Origin: Balanoglossus misakiensis
Taxonomy: Eukaryota > Hemichordata
NCBI GenBank assembly: GCA_040954595.2
Contig: CM082584.2
Span: 12,152,001-12,216,000 of the forward strand
Direction: 5' to 3'
DNA length: 64,000 nucleotides
Shown here: positions 1 to 13,700 of the stretch, piece by piece
Position numbering within the stretch: position 1 is the stretch's first letter
Layout: each line of letters starts with the position of its first letter
Program-made: the position numbers and the translations under genes
The notes under the pieces: model-generated
Told to the model about the DNA's origin: nothing
The model's input: only the letters and a program-made list of their open reading frames with translations
Databases searched by the model: none

Positions 1-3000
1 CGCGCGAGTAAGGATGGTACAATTCTGATGATGTTTTTAGAGAAGTTTAAATTACAGTGGCCCACCTAAATTCACTTTTTAAGGATCTAACGTTTTGCTT
101 GGGCACAGTTAAGCAGAGTCCAAATGTAGGTTAGTTAGGAATAACATATATGGCGAGTGATTTACCATGACACTTTCCTAGAAAGACTTGTCCCAAACCT
201 CCCAGAAATCCTTTCTTATCGATGACCATGTACTTATAATTTGGTTAGGACAGGTTTCAACATGTGCATAGTAACTGAACAAGCAGTTTCTAGAGAATCT
301 TTTTCCTGGAAAGACTTTTCCCAAACCTCCCAACAGGCATGCAAAGTAATAGAGATAATTGGAACTGATACTGTTGATCGGAAATGTAAGGATTTCTTTG
401 AATCTGTCATTGACCAAAGTTGTGCCCTATCCCACTTGACATTACCAGTGAACGTGTCCATTAACAGCAGTTTTATTTCCCGGGAGAGTGTCCAAGAACT
501 AGATGTCCATCAAAGTAGGACAGCTATGTGTTGTGTGATGTTTTATGGCTGATTATCTCTTATAATATGTTTTGTCAGCATCTTAAATGGATGTGTCGGC
601 CACAGCTGCAGCTAAAGGTGGACACGCCTGTCATATTGTTTCATAACATTCACTGCTGTTGGTATGTTCTCTTTGATTGTAAACAAATCTTGATTGAAAG
701 TAGCAGTTGATAAAAGAGTGTAGTCATGTGGACGGCAGAAGTTGGACCGAATGGAAAATTTCAATTTTGCAGCAGTTGTCAAAACAACAACAAAATGCTG
801 ACCCCCAATAGATGTGACTTGTTTTTCAAATGTCAGTTGTGTAAGAGTTAGTAATTCAGAAAACAAATATTTGCGTAATATTGTAAAATCCATTAACAAA
901 TTAAAATAATTTATGTTTTCAGACACAGTTCAGTGTAAATGTGTCCCATAGTTCATTGCAATCAATTCCCATAGTGCATTGCAGTAATTAACTGATTTGC
1001 ATGAATGCTGTAAAATTTCAGTACCTTCATAAAATGCTATAACACTTCTCCTTTTGCTCAGAGGTCAAATGTGCTGTGGTGTGGTCCATCTGCATTTAAA
1101 ACAGAATCATTTTTATACGAGCTCTCGAAGAGCTAACACGTTGAGTACTTTTGTGCTCACCATTGGAGTTGATAGCAAAACTGGGAGATTCATTTTAAAT
1201 TTGTCTATGTATAAGCCTGTAAACATCTTCCAAAATAGAACTGCTAAACTGAATCAAATTTTCACTCAATAATAAACCATTGATGATATGAAAATTGTGA
1301 AGCATTTTTATTTACTCTGGGACTAATATCAAATTTATTATTCTGAGCTGAATATGAAAACCTAATCAATTGACGGCATGACCCTACAACCCGAGGGCAT
1401 CCTTTGTACGGGTAATTTGATGGAGGAGACAGGGCTGCATTTCAAAGGGATGTGAAATGATCCTTCCCTCGACCACCCCTGCGTCGGGAAATGTAGCAGT
1501 CTCACGTTCATGAATTTCTGTGCGGTTTCCGTCAAATTCCACAACACAACTAAGTAAATCACGGGTGTGCCAATAACTGTGGGCTGTGACACTGAGAGCA
1601 ATTTGGGATCCAGATTTCCTGTCCGTTGCTACGGGCTGTCATCGTGCAGATTCCATCGCTTCATTGTGTTTCATCAACACGAGCAGACCACAACAAATCC
1701 CTTGGCAGGTATTGATGCTTTTCTTAACTCCTCCATAGCCAGTCCATATGTTACCTTTGTCGTCTTCACTCACTGGTGCCGGCGTTTTTTTTTAAAGAGA
1801 CTTTTAAGCATTCACCTGATGCGAGTACACCATTTAACGACCCAGCTCAGTAACAGAGCCATCAAATTTTATTTTTTTATGTCAATATCAGCGTGAGATT
1901 ACGCTCCAGTGAACTGCACGTATACGCTTCTCTTGGGCATTTGATTTTACGTCTGATTTTGACAAACAGATTGAATTGGAAACGAAAAGCTCCATTCCCA
2001 ATTTTGTCGTGATTTCTCGCATTCATGTCGATAAGTCAAGGAGCTTCTGTCTTGCCTTTTAAAGCAAGTTTTAAATATATCCATATAGTACAATTGTAAC
2101 TCTGATGACAAGTGTGTCATTGATAAATGGATTCTTAGAAAAGTTTTTATTTTCAGTGAAGACTTGTCAGAAACACAATTTTCATTCCTGTATGTTGATT
2201 GCCTTTCTAATACTACATGCAGTGTTCGGTGGAATTTTCTGGGTGAGCTTTACGTACGCCTCCTTTTGTGGCCAGAACGTCGTGAAATGGACATACCGTG
2301 TCGAGCTTGTAAATCGGTCACACCTGAAAAGATGTGATGTAAAAAGCAAAAGGGATCTTCTCCAAATTTCTTTGAAATGATTCAGTGAGACGACCATCTC
2401 TCGTACCAGCTTGTTCTTGCATCCTATTGATGAGGGAAAATGACATCAAGTAACTTGCATGTATCGGAGTGTTATGATTTATGCGTGTTACGACATGTTA
2501 TGACTTGGGAATATCCACTTGCTGTTTGAAATCAATAATACAGCTGAAATTTGCAGCATAAAATCCATCTAAAACTTGAAAAATGAGGTAGCCTGTCAGA
2601 GCAACTCAAAAGTGGCTTTTTCCTCTGACTTAAGGCAATCCCTTTGCATGCGTATTATTGCATTTGGCCCAGTCTAAAGCTAATTGCAAGAAAAAAATCA
2701 TCAAGCGCCTGATGATGGATTGCGATTGAGAAACTCTCTGACATTTTCCATACAGGGTAGATGAAATAAGTGATCATCGAAATGTGCTGCGATGAAAATT
2801 TACTGACCCAGTATGGTTAATTCTGAAGGTGTGTAAACTCGGGATTTCTCCCCCGAGATGGTGAATTCTGGTCAGGATAGATGTTGACCACTTGAGATTG
2901 TGTACTTAAATAGTGTTATTTTCAAAATGTGTGATGTTGTTAGGTAGAGAAACCTTCAAAGTAATTGATTCATCTCTGTGCATGCCGTTTTTTACCCAGG

Positions 3001-3802
3001 TTTTTGTCTTCTGTTAGATCTTTTTCTCGAAAAACTTAGATTGTCTATGCACATGGATTCTATCAGGCTTGGTCCATGGTGCATATAGAAATGATCATTT
3101 ACATTTTTGAACAATTCACAACAGCACAGTCTCTTGATTCATTCTTAATCTTGGCATGCGTTCGCTTTGCTTCCCAATTTGGCATAATTTGATTGCTGCA
3201 AGCGTTGCCAAATTGAATGGAAGGAGGACCGTGTATGCTTCTGAGTACGTGAGATAAGGACCCAGTCTTGTTGGTGAGGCAAAAGTAGCGTGATTAAATA
3301 CAAAAATGCAGCATTTTAAACGTGCCATATCACACAAATTAGGCTCTTCCTTCTTCATTAAAAAAAAGAAATGAAGGTCAAGAACGAAAGGAGCGGAAAT
3401 CAGAGAACGAGAACTTGCTTTGAAGGGAATATATATCGTTGTGTGTTTCAAGCTGTAGAGGAAAGCTGAAGTAGTCCTTTTTTGACATGCTGAAATTTTT
3501 TATTGGGATTTTCATAGCGTTAACAGTTTTGTCAGTTCTGTGGTTTAATAATCACACAGAAGGGCAGTTGATGCATAGTTGGAGTTGAGTTGGGATTATT
3601 AGGAACAAGAGAGCCATGTAGCAATATGGATAGGTAAAAGCACTGGAGGGTGTAGACAATATGGGAATAAAAGCAGCTGGTATGCTTTGCAATTTTAAAT
3701 GTTGTATTAGCCACATCAAGTGATAACAGTCACAATGCCGCAGAACAGATGGGCAGAGCTGCACAGTGTAAATAGTGCTTAGACTCATATACTCATATAC
3801 CG

Positions 3803-3944
3803 GGTACAATAAAACCTGTCTAAACTGAACCCTGTCTAATGTGGAAACCTGTCCTTTTGCCAGTCTCTTCTGCAGAGAACTGAACCACGTTAAAAAAAGC
3901 TCTTCAGTTCCCGGGGTGTCCGGCTTAGAAGTTTTTACTGTACC
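3803..3944. mobile_element. MITE-like element with imperfect terminal inverted repeats
   Basis: A 142 bp block opens with GGTACAATAAAAC and closes with the near-inverse GTTTTTACTGTACC, giving terminal inverted repeats of roughly 15-20 bp with a few mismatches. Internally it repeats CCTGTCTAA-type words. There is no coding capacity. The composition and size suit a non-autonomous DNA transposon. I could not define a clear target-site duplication, so the exact borders and superfamily are open. Confidence 0.45.
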
Positions 3945-5694
3945 TCCGAGTACATTACCTGTAATGCTTAATTCCCAATGCCCGGGATACTTAGTGTCAG
4001 GCTTTCGCGTTTCACTCCTTTATCGCAATTTCGCTGTGCGTGGGTTCAGCTGCCGTTATTAGATGCAGTTTTAATAGTTGGCTTTTCGGTAAAAGCTCAG
4101 GTGTCAGACTGGTTTATCATCCAATGCAATAGAAATTCCTATGAGGGCAAACCAGGATTGTCGCAAGTCAGTTTATTTTTTTAATTTTTAAAAAGTAAAT
4201 CTAAAATTACTTTGTATATACAGGAACAATTCTGTGGTTTTACTCTCATTATTTAAAAAAAATGGAATCTTCAAATGATAAACTTTCCTATAGTGAGGCG
4301 TCGTACATGCTAATGTGTGATGTCCAGGCAATGTGGCACTCATGCCAATATTGTCATGGTTGACAGACTTTAAAATGAGTAAATAAAATGTTTTTTTCAG
4401 GAACAGTGATGCCACAAAATGTGAATGCAGTTTCAGTGTTTTTGACACTTAGCAACCGCCGAAGTTATTACACGATCCAACGAGTACCGCGATTGCTTTT
4501 TATCTCAAACGGAATCTTCAACTCATTGCTCTTTGGCTGCTTGTAGTGTTGAAATATGCACCGTTAACGGCTCGCGACTGATTTGTTCACAGACAAATTG
4601 ACGCCATGTTGTTGCTTTGTCCTCACCTTTCAAGGTGAACACAGACATGTTGGTACGAAACTCTGGAAAAAAAGCAGTGATTGTGTTGTTCATCAAGTCT
4701 TAGAGGAAATTGGTAATTTCCATTGAATTGATCGGTCTGGTAGCGCTTCAATGAGTGGTTTCCATCTCAATTTAGTTTATTTATAGCTTTCCGCAATGTG
4801 AATTAGAAGATTCCATGGACTGCCCTACTTTTTGCGCGGGCAGGTTCATTTTAGTCAGGGCTAGCGGTGCATAGTACATTTCTCCATTTGGAAGAAATTG
4901 AGTCTGTCACCTGCTCTGACATCATTGCTTGGCTTTAAATAGCATTCCATCAGATTTAATTGAGTCATGTACGTGTAACAACTGAAGATGCGATGCAAGT
5001 CTGTACTGCTGTGAGGGTCATTAAAAAGTCATATAATTTAAAACTTCTCAGTTTTCCCAATATTTTCTAGACATCGGCTTGTTTCTTTATTCATGTTTGT
5101 GCATTAATTTCAAATATTTCCTTTGTTTCTTGCCATTCCATGGTTACAGTTCCACCTACCCAGTCATTTAGTTAGAAGATTGTCTAATTGAATGTATCAG
5201 ACAGACTCTTCTCTACTCTTATCACCAGATAGACAGTCCATTATAAATATGTCTGGATTAATGATATGAATATCCAATCTCTCTGTAATGGAATATGGTT
5301 GGTGACAGCAATGCTAAGAGATGGAAATCTGTATCAGTTGACATTTGAACTCTTACTCTGTCAATTATTTATTTTTTTCACATGGGGAAAAGGAAGGTCG
5401 CCACTTCTGTCTGTCGTCATCCCCTGTGTCTTCAGGGAACAGTTTGATCAATTTCCAAGTTTTAAAATATCTGTGAGATGGTGTTGAAAAATGAAGGACA
5501 GAAGTGAAAGCTGATGAGGTGACAGTTTTCACACAGACAGTTTACTATTTTGTTAAGTTTGCTGTACAGTATGAATCAGTGGGTGTAACCTGAAATTCAA
5601 TTGGACTAAAACCATGCCAGGCATTGCAAAAGCTAGCTGAGAGATTCCTTGGCACGTGACAAGTTGACTATCGACTTCATGTATCTATCACTTT

Positions 5695-6208
5695 CTTTTT
5701 ACTGCACAGTTGAGTCCCAACAGCTAGATGTTTTTATGTCCACATTTACTCTGTACACAGTTCCGTCTAGTCCATTCATAATATAACCACTGGCAATGGC
5801 GCCATTTGTTACGTTAAAAACTGCTGTCACTTCAGGCAAAAGACGATTTGCTGGCTACAGCCAATCCATCATTGTCCCTGTCAGCGTATCCCACTAGTAT
5901 ACTTCAATTGTGTTGCCACTGTTTGCGATCAATCTAAATTGTTCGCTGAGTTGGATGTTTCGCAGAGTGGCCAAGGAAGTCTCGCCCATGAGGATGGCAT
6001 CTGTTTTGGAGGAGTTATCCTTTTCTGTGCGACAAGAAACAAAAAATTTCAGTGGCTTTGATGTTTTAGCTTTGCGGCAGTTGACATTTCCAGTGGATAT
6101 CAGTGTATTTGAAGCTGACTCATAGCATACAATTTTCTGTTTAAAATTCATTTGCAAGGTTGGTGCACTGGAGAGGTTAATAACCAGCAAGACTGCATCA
6201 GATTGCAT
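5695..6208 (-). pseudogene. Decayed coding remnant, antisense in upstream MPDZ intron region
   Basis: Reading the minus strand in a single frame from 6208 to about 5705 gives roughly 168 codons broken by only two in-frame stops, TAG near 5890 and TAG near 5850. The translation has protein-like composition, for example VTAVFNVTNGAIASGY followed by IMNGLDGTVYRVNVD. It continues the frame of an uninterrupted 104-codon ORF above it. I do not recognise the family. It could be a degraded retrocopy, a transposon fragment or chance; an active exon is less likely because of the stops. Confidence 0.3.
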
Positions 6209-7100
6209 TTAAATTGAAAAATCCTCTTAAATATAGATGGTGGCAATGACACGGTATTATGAAACTATTGGTGTGGGTATGTGACTGTTCTATGGAGATT
6301 TGTCAGGCAGGCAGCAGTGACTGTGACAAGCATAGCTTGCATGCAGAGTGCATCTGGCTAAAAGACTAGTACAAGAAAAGTTTGCGGGACTGATAGAAAT
6401 GATTACAGATCACAAGAATGGCTAGGAGTCAGCATTTTCAATTTCATGATGGCAAGCGCAGTCTTTGAACATTTTTCTCTCCAGTCAAACCCTGAGATAA
6501 AAAGTTGAAAAGTTCACTGCGCTCCCTCGATGGGAAAATGCCGCTATTGAACACCTTTACCAAGTGTCATGTTATCCATTGTATCTTGGAAGCATAATTT
6601 GTGTGGGAGTAGTTCCAGAAATAGAACAAGCACTGTCTCAAGTGACACGTTATAATGTGAAAACTCATCTGGAAAATTCATAGACTTCAGGATTAATTTT
6701 CTTCGGCACGGAGTCATCCACGGAATATGAATAAGGCTGTTTTTATTCCTAGCTGCAAATGAAACATGAAGTCTGTGTGCTGTGAATACTAAGACGTCTT
6801 ATGGCTTCTCCTGTTTGTTAGCTGTCAATAATATATATATCATTTCTGCATTTTTGGGCTGTTCACTTTCCGGGACACCTTTTGCCTTAGTAACTGTCAG
6901 TATGCAAAACAGTTTTCCTTTCAATCTGAGAGTGATTTGGTACCATTACCATATGGTGCAGTTTCACAATACTAATTTCCGGAAAAAGGCAGTGGTAGTA
7001 GAAGAGTGAATGTAATAAATTCTTTTATATACCGTCAGCCACTTATGGGATCACTCAGTCTCTGTGGTTTGGACGTATACATGTATGCATATGAAGGTAC

Positions 7101-7138
7101 ATGTGTGTGCGTGCGTGCGTGAGTGCATGTGCGTGTGT
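7101..7138. repeat. TG/GCGTG microsatellite
   Basis: Alternating TGTG and TGCG units form an imperfect purine-pyrimidine microsatellite. Confidence 0.8.
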
Positions 7139-7368
7139 TCTGCATTGTCACAGGAACGTTCTCTGTCAGACTTATCTATCCATTATCTCACAAATGCCAA
7201 GGTGCACTTGTGGAGCAAGTTCATGTTGGAAATTAATGGGTATGAGATCAAATGACTGATAAATTACGGGTATATGGCACACTTGACAATAAACCAGTTC
7301 TAATCAAATGGGAGGACAGAGTCCTTGATGCTGTGTTTTTCAAAGGGGCTTAACAAAAAGCATCAGAA

Positions 7369-7464
7369 ATTTCAATGTGCAATATGGTCTTAACTTACCT
7401 ATCTTTTCAATCAGTCTCAACAAACAAAGAATCTTCCCCATTTCAATGTACAATATGGTTTTAA
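7369..7464. repeat. Duplicated 25 bp word, 71 bp apart
   Basis: The 25-mers at 7369-7393 and 7440-7464 differ at two positions, and both are followed by a similar CTTTTCAA word. This looks like a 71 bp tandem duplication that has diverged. Confidence 0.6.
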
Positions 7465-7700
7465 TCGGCCCTTTTCAACTGTCACTTTTTCATGACATCT
7501 TTTCTTACCAGCTAATGCTGCTTCATCATTTTTATAAATAACCCACACAGGATGGAAATTGATGATTGTAGTCCAAATTAGAGTTAATATTTTAATATAT
7601 GTATTTTTTAGGATAAAAGGCCATAGGCCCTTCGATACAAAAGGGCTGTATGAGATACATAACAATGCAACTTACCCTTGACTTTGTGTTTGCGTTACAG

Positions 7701-10700
7701 TATCACTTACATACCGGGAGAAGAAGCAACTAAGTACCTGGAAAATCCGGAAGCGTACACGCCACGGAAGGAACCGGAAGTTGAGGAGACTCCTCCTATA
7801 GAACCACCGTCTCAACAGCTTGTTTTTTCTGAATTGCCAATTGTTGCTACATCAGTGACTGTAGAACAGTGAGTATGAATTGAAATTGTTCGTCGTTTTG
7901 ACTGCGTCATTCATGAAAATCCCTGCCAGTGAACGTTGCCACGTTTGCTTGAAGATGATTATCAATGAACACAGGTTTTTGAGTGACATGTAACAATTCT
8001 GATTGGTCCCAAGGAAGCTCCAACATTTACGCAGCTTGTATTGGTAAAAGAAGTGTAATTTAGAGGGAGTGAGAGCAAAGAATGGGATGATATCTTGTGA
8101 AAGAAAAGTGCACACAGGTGATGCTAGTGGGACCTAAAGTGATAAAAGCAAAAGCCATCCAGCTATGCCAGTTCTCATCTGTAGTTTACATGTTGACCTT
8201 TCCTGAAATGATAATTTATCATACATTTCTGTTGTTTTGCTGTCAAACAGACAATCTAGCTGTGCCCTTTTGAGAGCTGTTTCTTAACTACATTCAGGCA
8301 GTCAGACACCCTCTGGGGTATAAGTATAATTTCATGTGTGTGTTCGTTCCTTAATTGCTAGAACTGAGACTGCCCCGGCTCTAGACCGCGACTATGAAGC
8401 CCAAGACACTGTAGGAGAGATCATAGCAGAGCCTCTGATCATGACAGCTATGGTGAAGACATCCAGGACCCCGCCTCCAGTGCCCAAGAAACCACAAACC
8501 AGGACTCTATATTCGGACGGATCACCTAGTGTCTCTACAGCCAGATGGGAACCTGTTCGGACTGTGGAGCTGACCAGGGTGCCTAATAAAAGTCTGGGAA
8601 TTAGTATTGTTGGAGGTAAGGTTGCTTGAAATTTGTTAACGCTTAACTTGGACTCCTCAAATCCAGTTATAGCAGTAGAATGCACCCACATGTAAAAAAC
8701 CTTGCCATTCATAGTTGAAACGCCACTTTTGTGAGACTAGATTGATTGCCCAATCACTCGCAATCAACTTTTTTTCCTTCTGTCCAATTCCCAAAGAAGG
8801 ACTCGTCTGAACATCTGAAGGGCTTCAATAACGAAGACGTAATTACTGCTTGCATCGTGTCTACCACTAATCACTGTGCTGAGGTCCATTCCCCGAACAC
8901 TGTCAGATTGTAATTAATAGTACCTATAATGTGCAATGGGTGACAATGCATGTGAATTATTTATGAATTAATCAAAGAGAACCCATCAGTGGACAAGTCA
9001 TCAAAGCCATCAAATATAAAATGTACGAAAATAGCTGTGTGCTTCTGTAGTTGTTTCTTTTTGGTGTCAGGTGAAAGTGTCATGGAATTAATCAGTGGTC
9101 AACTCAACGTGCAAGTCGGCAGAGTTGACAGAATACAAAATCTAAAATAGTTTGACCCGGTGGCTTTGTGAAATAGATAATCTTTGCGTGATCACTTTGA
9201 AGTCTTTGCCGTTGGTTTTAATGGAAATGTGTGATGCTTCTTTACTGCATTCTTGTTTTGCTAAACTAGAGTGGTGAGCCACTTTTTTTCTCCATAATTG
9301 CGAATTCTTTGTAAGTCCCGAGCAGTGAAATGTGAACCAAGACATTAATTATGGAATAGTTTCACATTTCAACACAATCAACTCGATATCCGTAACAAGA
9401 TTTTACTCGCTGCATGATTTCAAGATGTACACACCTTGAATTTAAATCTCACACTGTTGCACTCTCTCTCTGTACACTCACTGGCTTTTTTCACTCTCAC
9501 AATTTTACCCTTTCACAACTCATGGTTTTCTACAGTAAGGTTGGACCCTGGCATTTGTCATGTGCATGACAGCCAAATCGGTCCAACTTTTTGTTGCATA
9601 AGGTAGTCACGTCAACACTATAAATTGAGGAATTTCCAGATGTTAAATTGAGGAATTTCCAGTGCGGAAAAAGGTCAGAAAAGATGAGATGGGAATGTAG
9701 TTATCAGTATTTCATGGAGCAATCAGAGAGGAACAGGAGAAGAATGCGTGTAAGCTATAATATGTCATCTCAGTTGGAGATGGAATAGCCCTGGTCTGAG
9801 ACATTATCAGATTGGCGTTTCCAATATCGTGCAAAACAAAAACTCGTAGCAATTTGATGGGCTTTGGTTTATTTTTAGCTCTCTTTGCTTTCTGTTTTAT
9901 ATATTTTTCATCAGCAGCCTATAACTGTTTTTGATGTGAAATATCAGACATGAGTTTCACCAGTAATGTTGGAAACTTGACGTGTGTAGTTTTATCAGAA
10001 ACAAATCTCTCGTTCCAGTGTTTCTGGAATATCATGTTTGACCAGCGAAAACGTGTTTCCTTGACGAAACAACTATCGAGAAATCTTTGTCCAATCCACC
10101 AGTATCAATCTTTGGATGTAGAGTATCATGTAACAGCCAAAGCATGGATAATTATCATGATTTGTAATTTGAGCGTACAGGGAGAGGAAGAATGCACAAG
10201 TTTCACATTTGTAGTTCTACTATAGTATCATTGATGACAACATAGAGCTTATCAGATAGACTGATTGTCGACATATGTTTTTTTTTCAGGTCGAACTGGC
10301 GAGGGTCCCATTGCACATGGCATCTTCATCAAACACGTCTTGGAAGACAGTCCTGCTGGCCGAAATGGAACCTTGAAAACTGGAGACAGAATACTGGAGG
10401 TCAGTGTTTGGTCATGTTTCAATGCTTCTTGCTTGAAGTTTTGTCTTTAAACATAAAGTCACAGTTGCTTACAGTGGAACTGTCTGTGATTCACCACTGT
10501 TTTCATGCAATCTGAGAAGCTGCTGTTTTCTCTCTCGCACAGAAGTTATTTTCACTCATAGTTCAGAGTCTTGAGAGTTCACAGAGTTCTCTCATATAAC
10601 TGCATGCCTGTGTTTTGGTTTCATTTTTTCTCCCAGGTGAATGGACATGACCTGAGAACGGCCACTCATGACCAAGCTGTTGAGGTCATTCGCAAAGCTA

Positions 10701-13700
10701 CAAGTCCAGTCACCTTTCTCATACAAAGCCTGGCCCCAAGTGCATGTGTAAGTTAAACACCAAAAACCCCCAACATTTTGATCATCAATTTATTTTACAA
10801 TTTTTGTACAACAGTGGTTCACTCTGCTGCAGTTGTATATCATTCAGTGTTCGCTGAGATTACAATGACAGAAGCAAAACAAATATGTTGAAAAAGAAAA
10901 GTCAAAATGAAGGATGACTGATACACTGTAAGTTGTTAAACGACCGTTAATTTGTGCCAAAAAAAATTTCTGCCATTACGAAAGTGCCAATTTTGTTATA
11001 ATGGACTATTGATTTCTAACTCTCGTATACCTAATCCACTCAAATCAAAACTTACTGTTTTAAATTCTAGAAATTAACTTGGTCTCTGTGTTATTTAATG
11101 AGCATCATCATTATCAAAATATGTTCGTCTTCGTGTTCTACAATAATGTGTACATGGAAAATGACATAAAAACAAAAAATGGCTGGTTTGCGCTAGAGAG
11201 GGCAGCATACTGATACTGTCAAACTTTTCATTCGCATTATATTCTGAAATACACTTTGTTGAATTATTTTATTAATGTCTACCAAATATCTTTGTATTGA
11301 ACGATGGAATGGGGCTTTGAAGAGATCTTGCAAATTTCTTGAGAGAGCAAACCACACTTAGATATATGTATATCTGTGTGAAGGGTTTATACACTATCCA
11401 TCTGTCACTGTGGGCTTTTTGAATTCATGATATTGGGTTGCCTGCTATCATTTCTACCCACCCCAATGACATTGTTAATATGGACAAGGCTTGTCACTTT
11501 TCAGTCACTTAACACGTTCATCTCATTTTGATGTCAATTTCTTGCTTGCGTTGTTTTTTTCACACCTGTTCGTATTTCACCACTAAAGCAGGCATAGCAT
11601 AGCATAGCATAGCACAGCATCCAACGCCATTGATAAACGGGAATAGCTTTTGTTGGAACGAAGTTCATTCATTTGCGTGGGCCTTGGAAGATATTTCTCA
11701 TAGCGTCTAAACTTCACTGTCATTCAGATAGGATCTATTGGTTAATTGATTGAATCATTGATATCTGATTGTCAAGAAACGATGCAAATCAATCAATCAA
11801 TCAATCAATCAGTCAGTCATTCCTTGTTGGCAATGTATAAGTTCTATCAAAAGAAAACATCCAGTATTAAGTCCTCAAAACAAATTTTGCCCAGCAGATG
11901 AATGAACTTTGTTCCCAGGGCTTTTAAAATTATCATAAACTCTGAGATTATGGAATAGACTTGTGTTTAATTGCATGTGTAAAGTGTCCCTAATCTGTGC
12001 AGATTTTAAAGGTAACTTTGTGCCTCCAGAGGGCAGTATCGACACTCATTGAGCAGTGCGTATGCACTCAATAATCCTCTCTCTGCATGTGTGTGGAAGT
12101 ATTTTGTTGTGAATTCAACTATCACTCACTAACTGCTCTGTTTCAAGACGTGATTCACTCAGTTCTAACTGATTTTAATAGAAAAGGTTGACTCACCACT
12201 GGTTGTAAGAGTTTCACCGTCATTTTAATCTACCCGTACCCCACCCTACAATTTTTACCCCTACCCCCTTGCTAACGACATGTAAAATCACACCCACCAT
12301 TGGGGAGAAAAAAAACAAAGCTTGGAGTGGCTTTTATGACTTTTGAAATAAAAAATTATCAGTATGTAATTTAGGTTATTGGTTTTATCAGCTGTAGAGA
12401 TCAGGTTGTGCAGTGTTAAAAAGCTTTGTGGTAAACTTTGTTGCAAGTAAAGAACATCTGAGAGCTGCTTAACGATATGTGTAAAATGCGATATGCACAC
12501 ATGCTTTTAAATCGTAGTGCCTGTTTTCTGTTTATTTTCACACTTATGTAGCTATAGGCCTCATTTATGTATGTTTTATTTTATTTCTGTATTATATAAA
12601 AAGCATATTCTTACCTGATACTGGTAGTGTTACTTTTTTTTTCTTTATTAGCATTTCTTCACTTTTCAATTTTTTTTTTCACTTCACTGACTTTGCAGCA
12701 GTCTGTTTCCCCTCTTGGTGTTGTTGCTGTGACTTTTTTAGTATTCTCATTTTTATTCTTAAACATTTTGCACCCTAGTTTTCTTCAGTTTTATCTTCAT
12801 TGACAAGGTTTAACAAATTCAGCCCATCAAAACTGATATTCCGATTTCAATATCCTTACTTGTCTTCTCCTATTACCAGAGCGCCATCATGGCCACGTCT
12901 GATAAATTCCTTCGTTTGTGAGCGATTGTGGTACTCGTACTCGGGCAAAATCTTCACATTGGAAATCAAAGATCAGTGCGAGTGATGGCGCAATTGCTAA
13001 TTTTTAACAGTCTCTTTTGAAATACTCATAAAACGATCCCGTTGTCATTGTTTTGGTCTAGTTTCCAAATTACATGTGATTCCAATTTGTTAACCAGAGG
13101 GGATGCTGTCTGCTTGTGTCTGACAACTTTCAATCATAAACTCCATTGATTCAGACTGTTTCCATGGTGTTGTATATCTTTCCACCGGTTTCACATGTCA
13201 ATAAAATTTCACCCATTTCATGTCAACTTCTAGTCCTGTCTGCTGTTTTATTTTTATTCTCTCAGCTTTTGAATTCAGACTACTCTCTTGTTCGGTTCTA
13301 ATATTGTCTAGCTGCAGAGTTTACCAAAATTGCACCAATCTCCTTTGTCCTCAGTTTTTAAACTAATTAATTCTACATAAATTTAAATCGCAGAACGGTA
13401 GTGCTACAGGACTTTCACTAATTTAATAGATATGTTGTTCTTCGGAAAATTGACCCAATTTTCTACTTGGCTAAAGTCAACAGGCAATTTGGTCAATATA
13501 ATTACTAAAGACAATCAGTTTCTAGTGCTGTATGTGTGACCAATGCCAAAGTTCTGTGCTAAAGTCTGTCTGATCACAGCATTTGGTTTCGAAACTTTAT
13601 CACAAGACGAGTTGGATAGATGGTGAATGATAATAAGATTGTAGCACTGGGTATGGTGTGTAAGTGAAACATGACAGTCTGGTATAAAAGCTGGATGCTG

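Larger units (their letters stand above)
1..7700. other. Non-coding stretch upstream of first visible MPDZ exon
   Basis: Probably one MPDZ intron or the end of one, because the exon at 7701 starts mid-codon behind a clean acceptor and nothing PDZ-like is visible to its left. It contains a short direct repeat near 176-335, a MITE-like element at 3803-3944, a decayed antisense coding frame at 5695-6208, a TG-rich microsatellite and a 71 bp duplication at 7369-7464. The rest is unremarkable AT-rich sequence. Confidence 0.5.
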
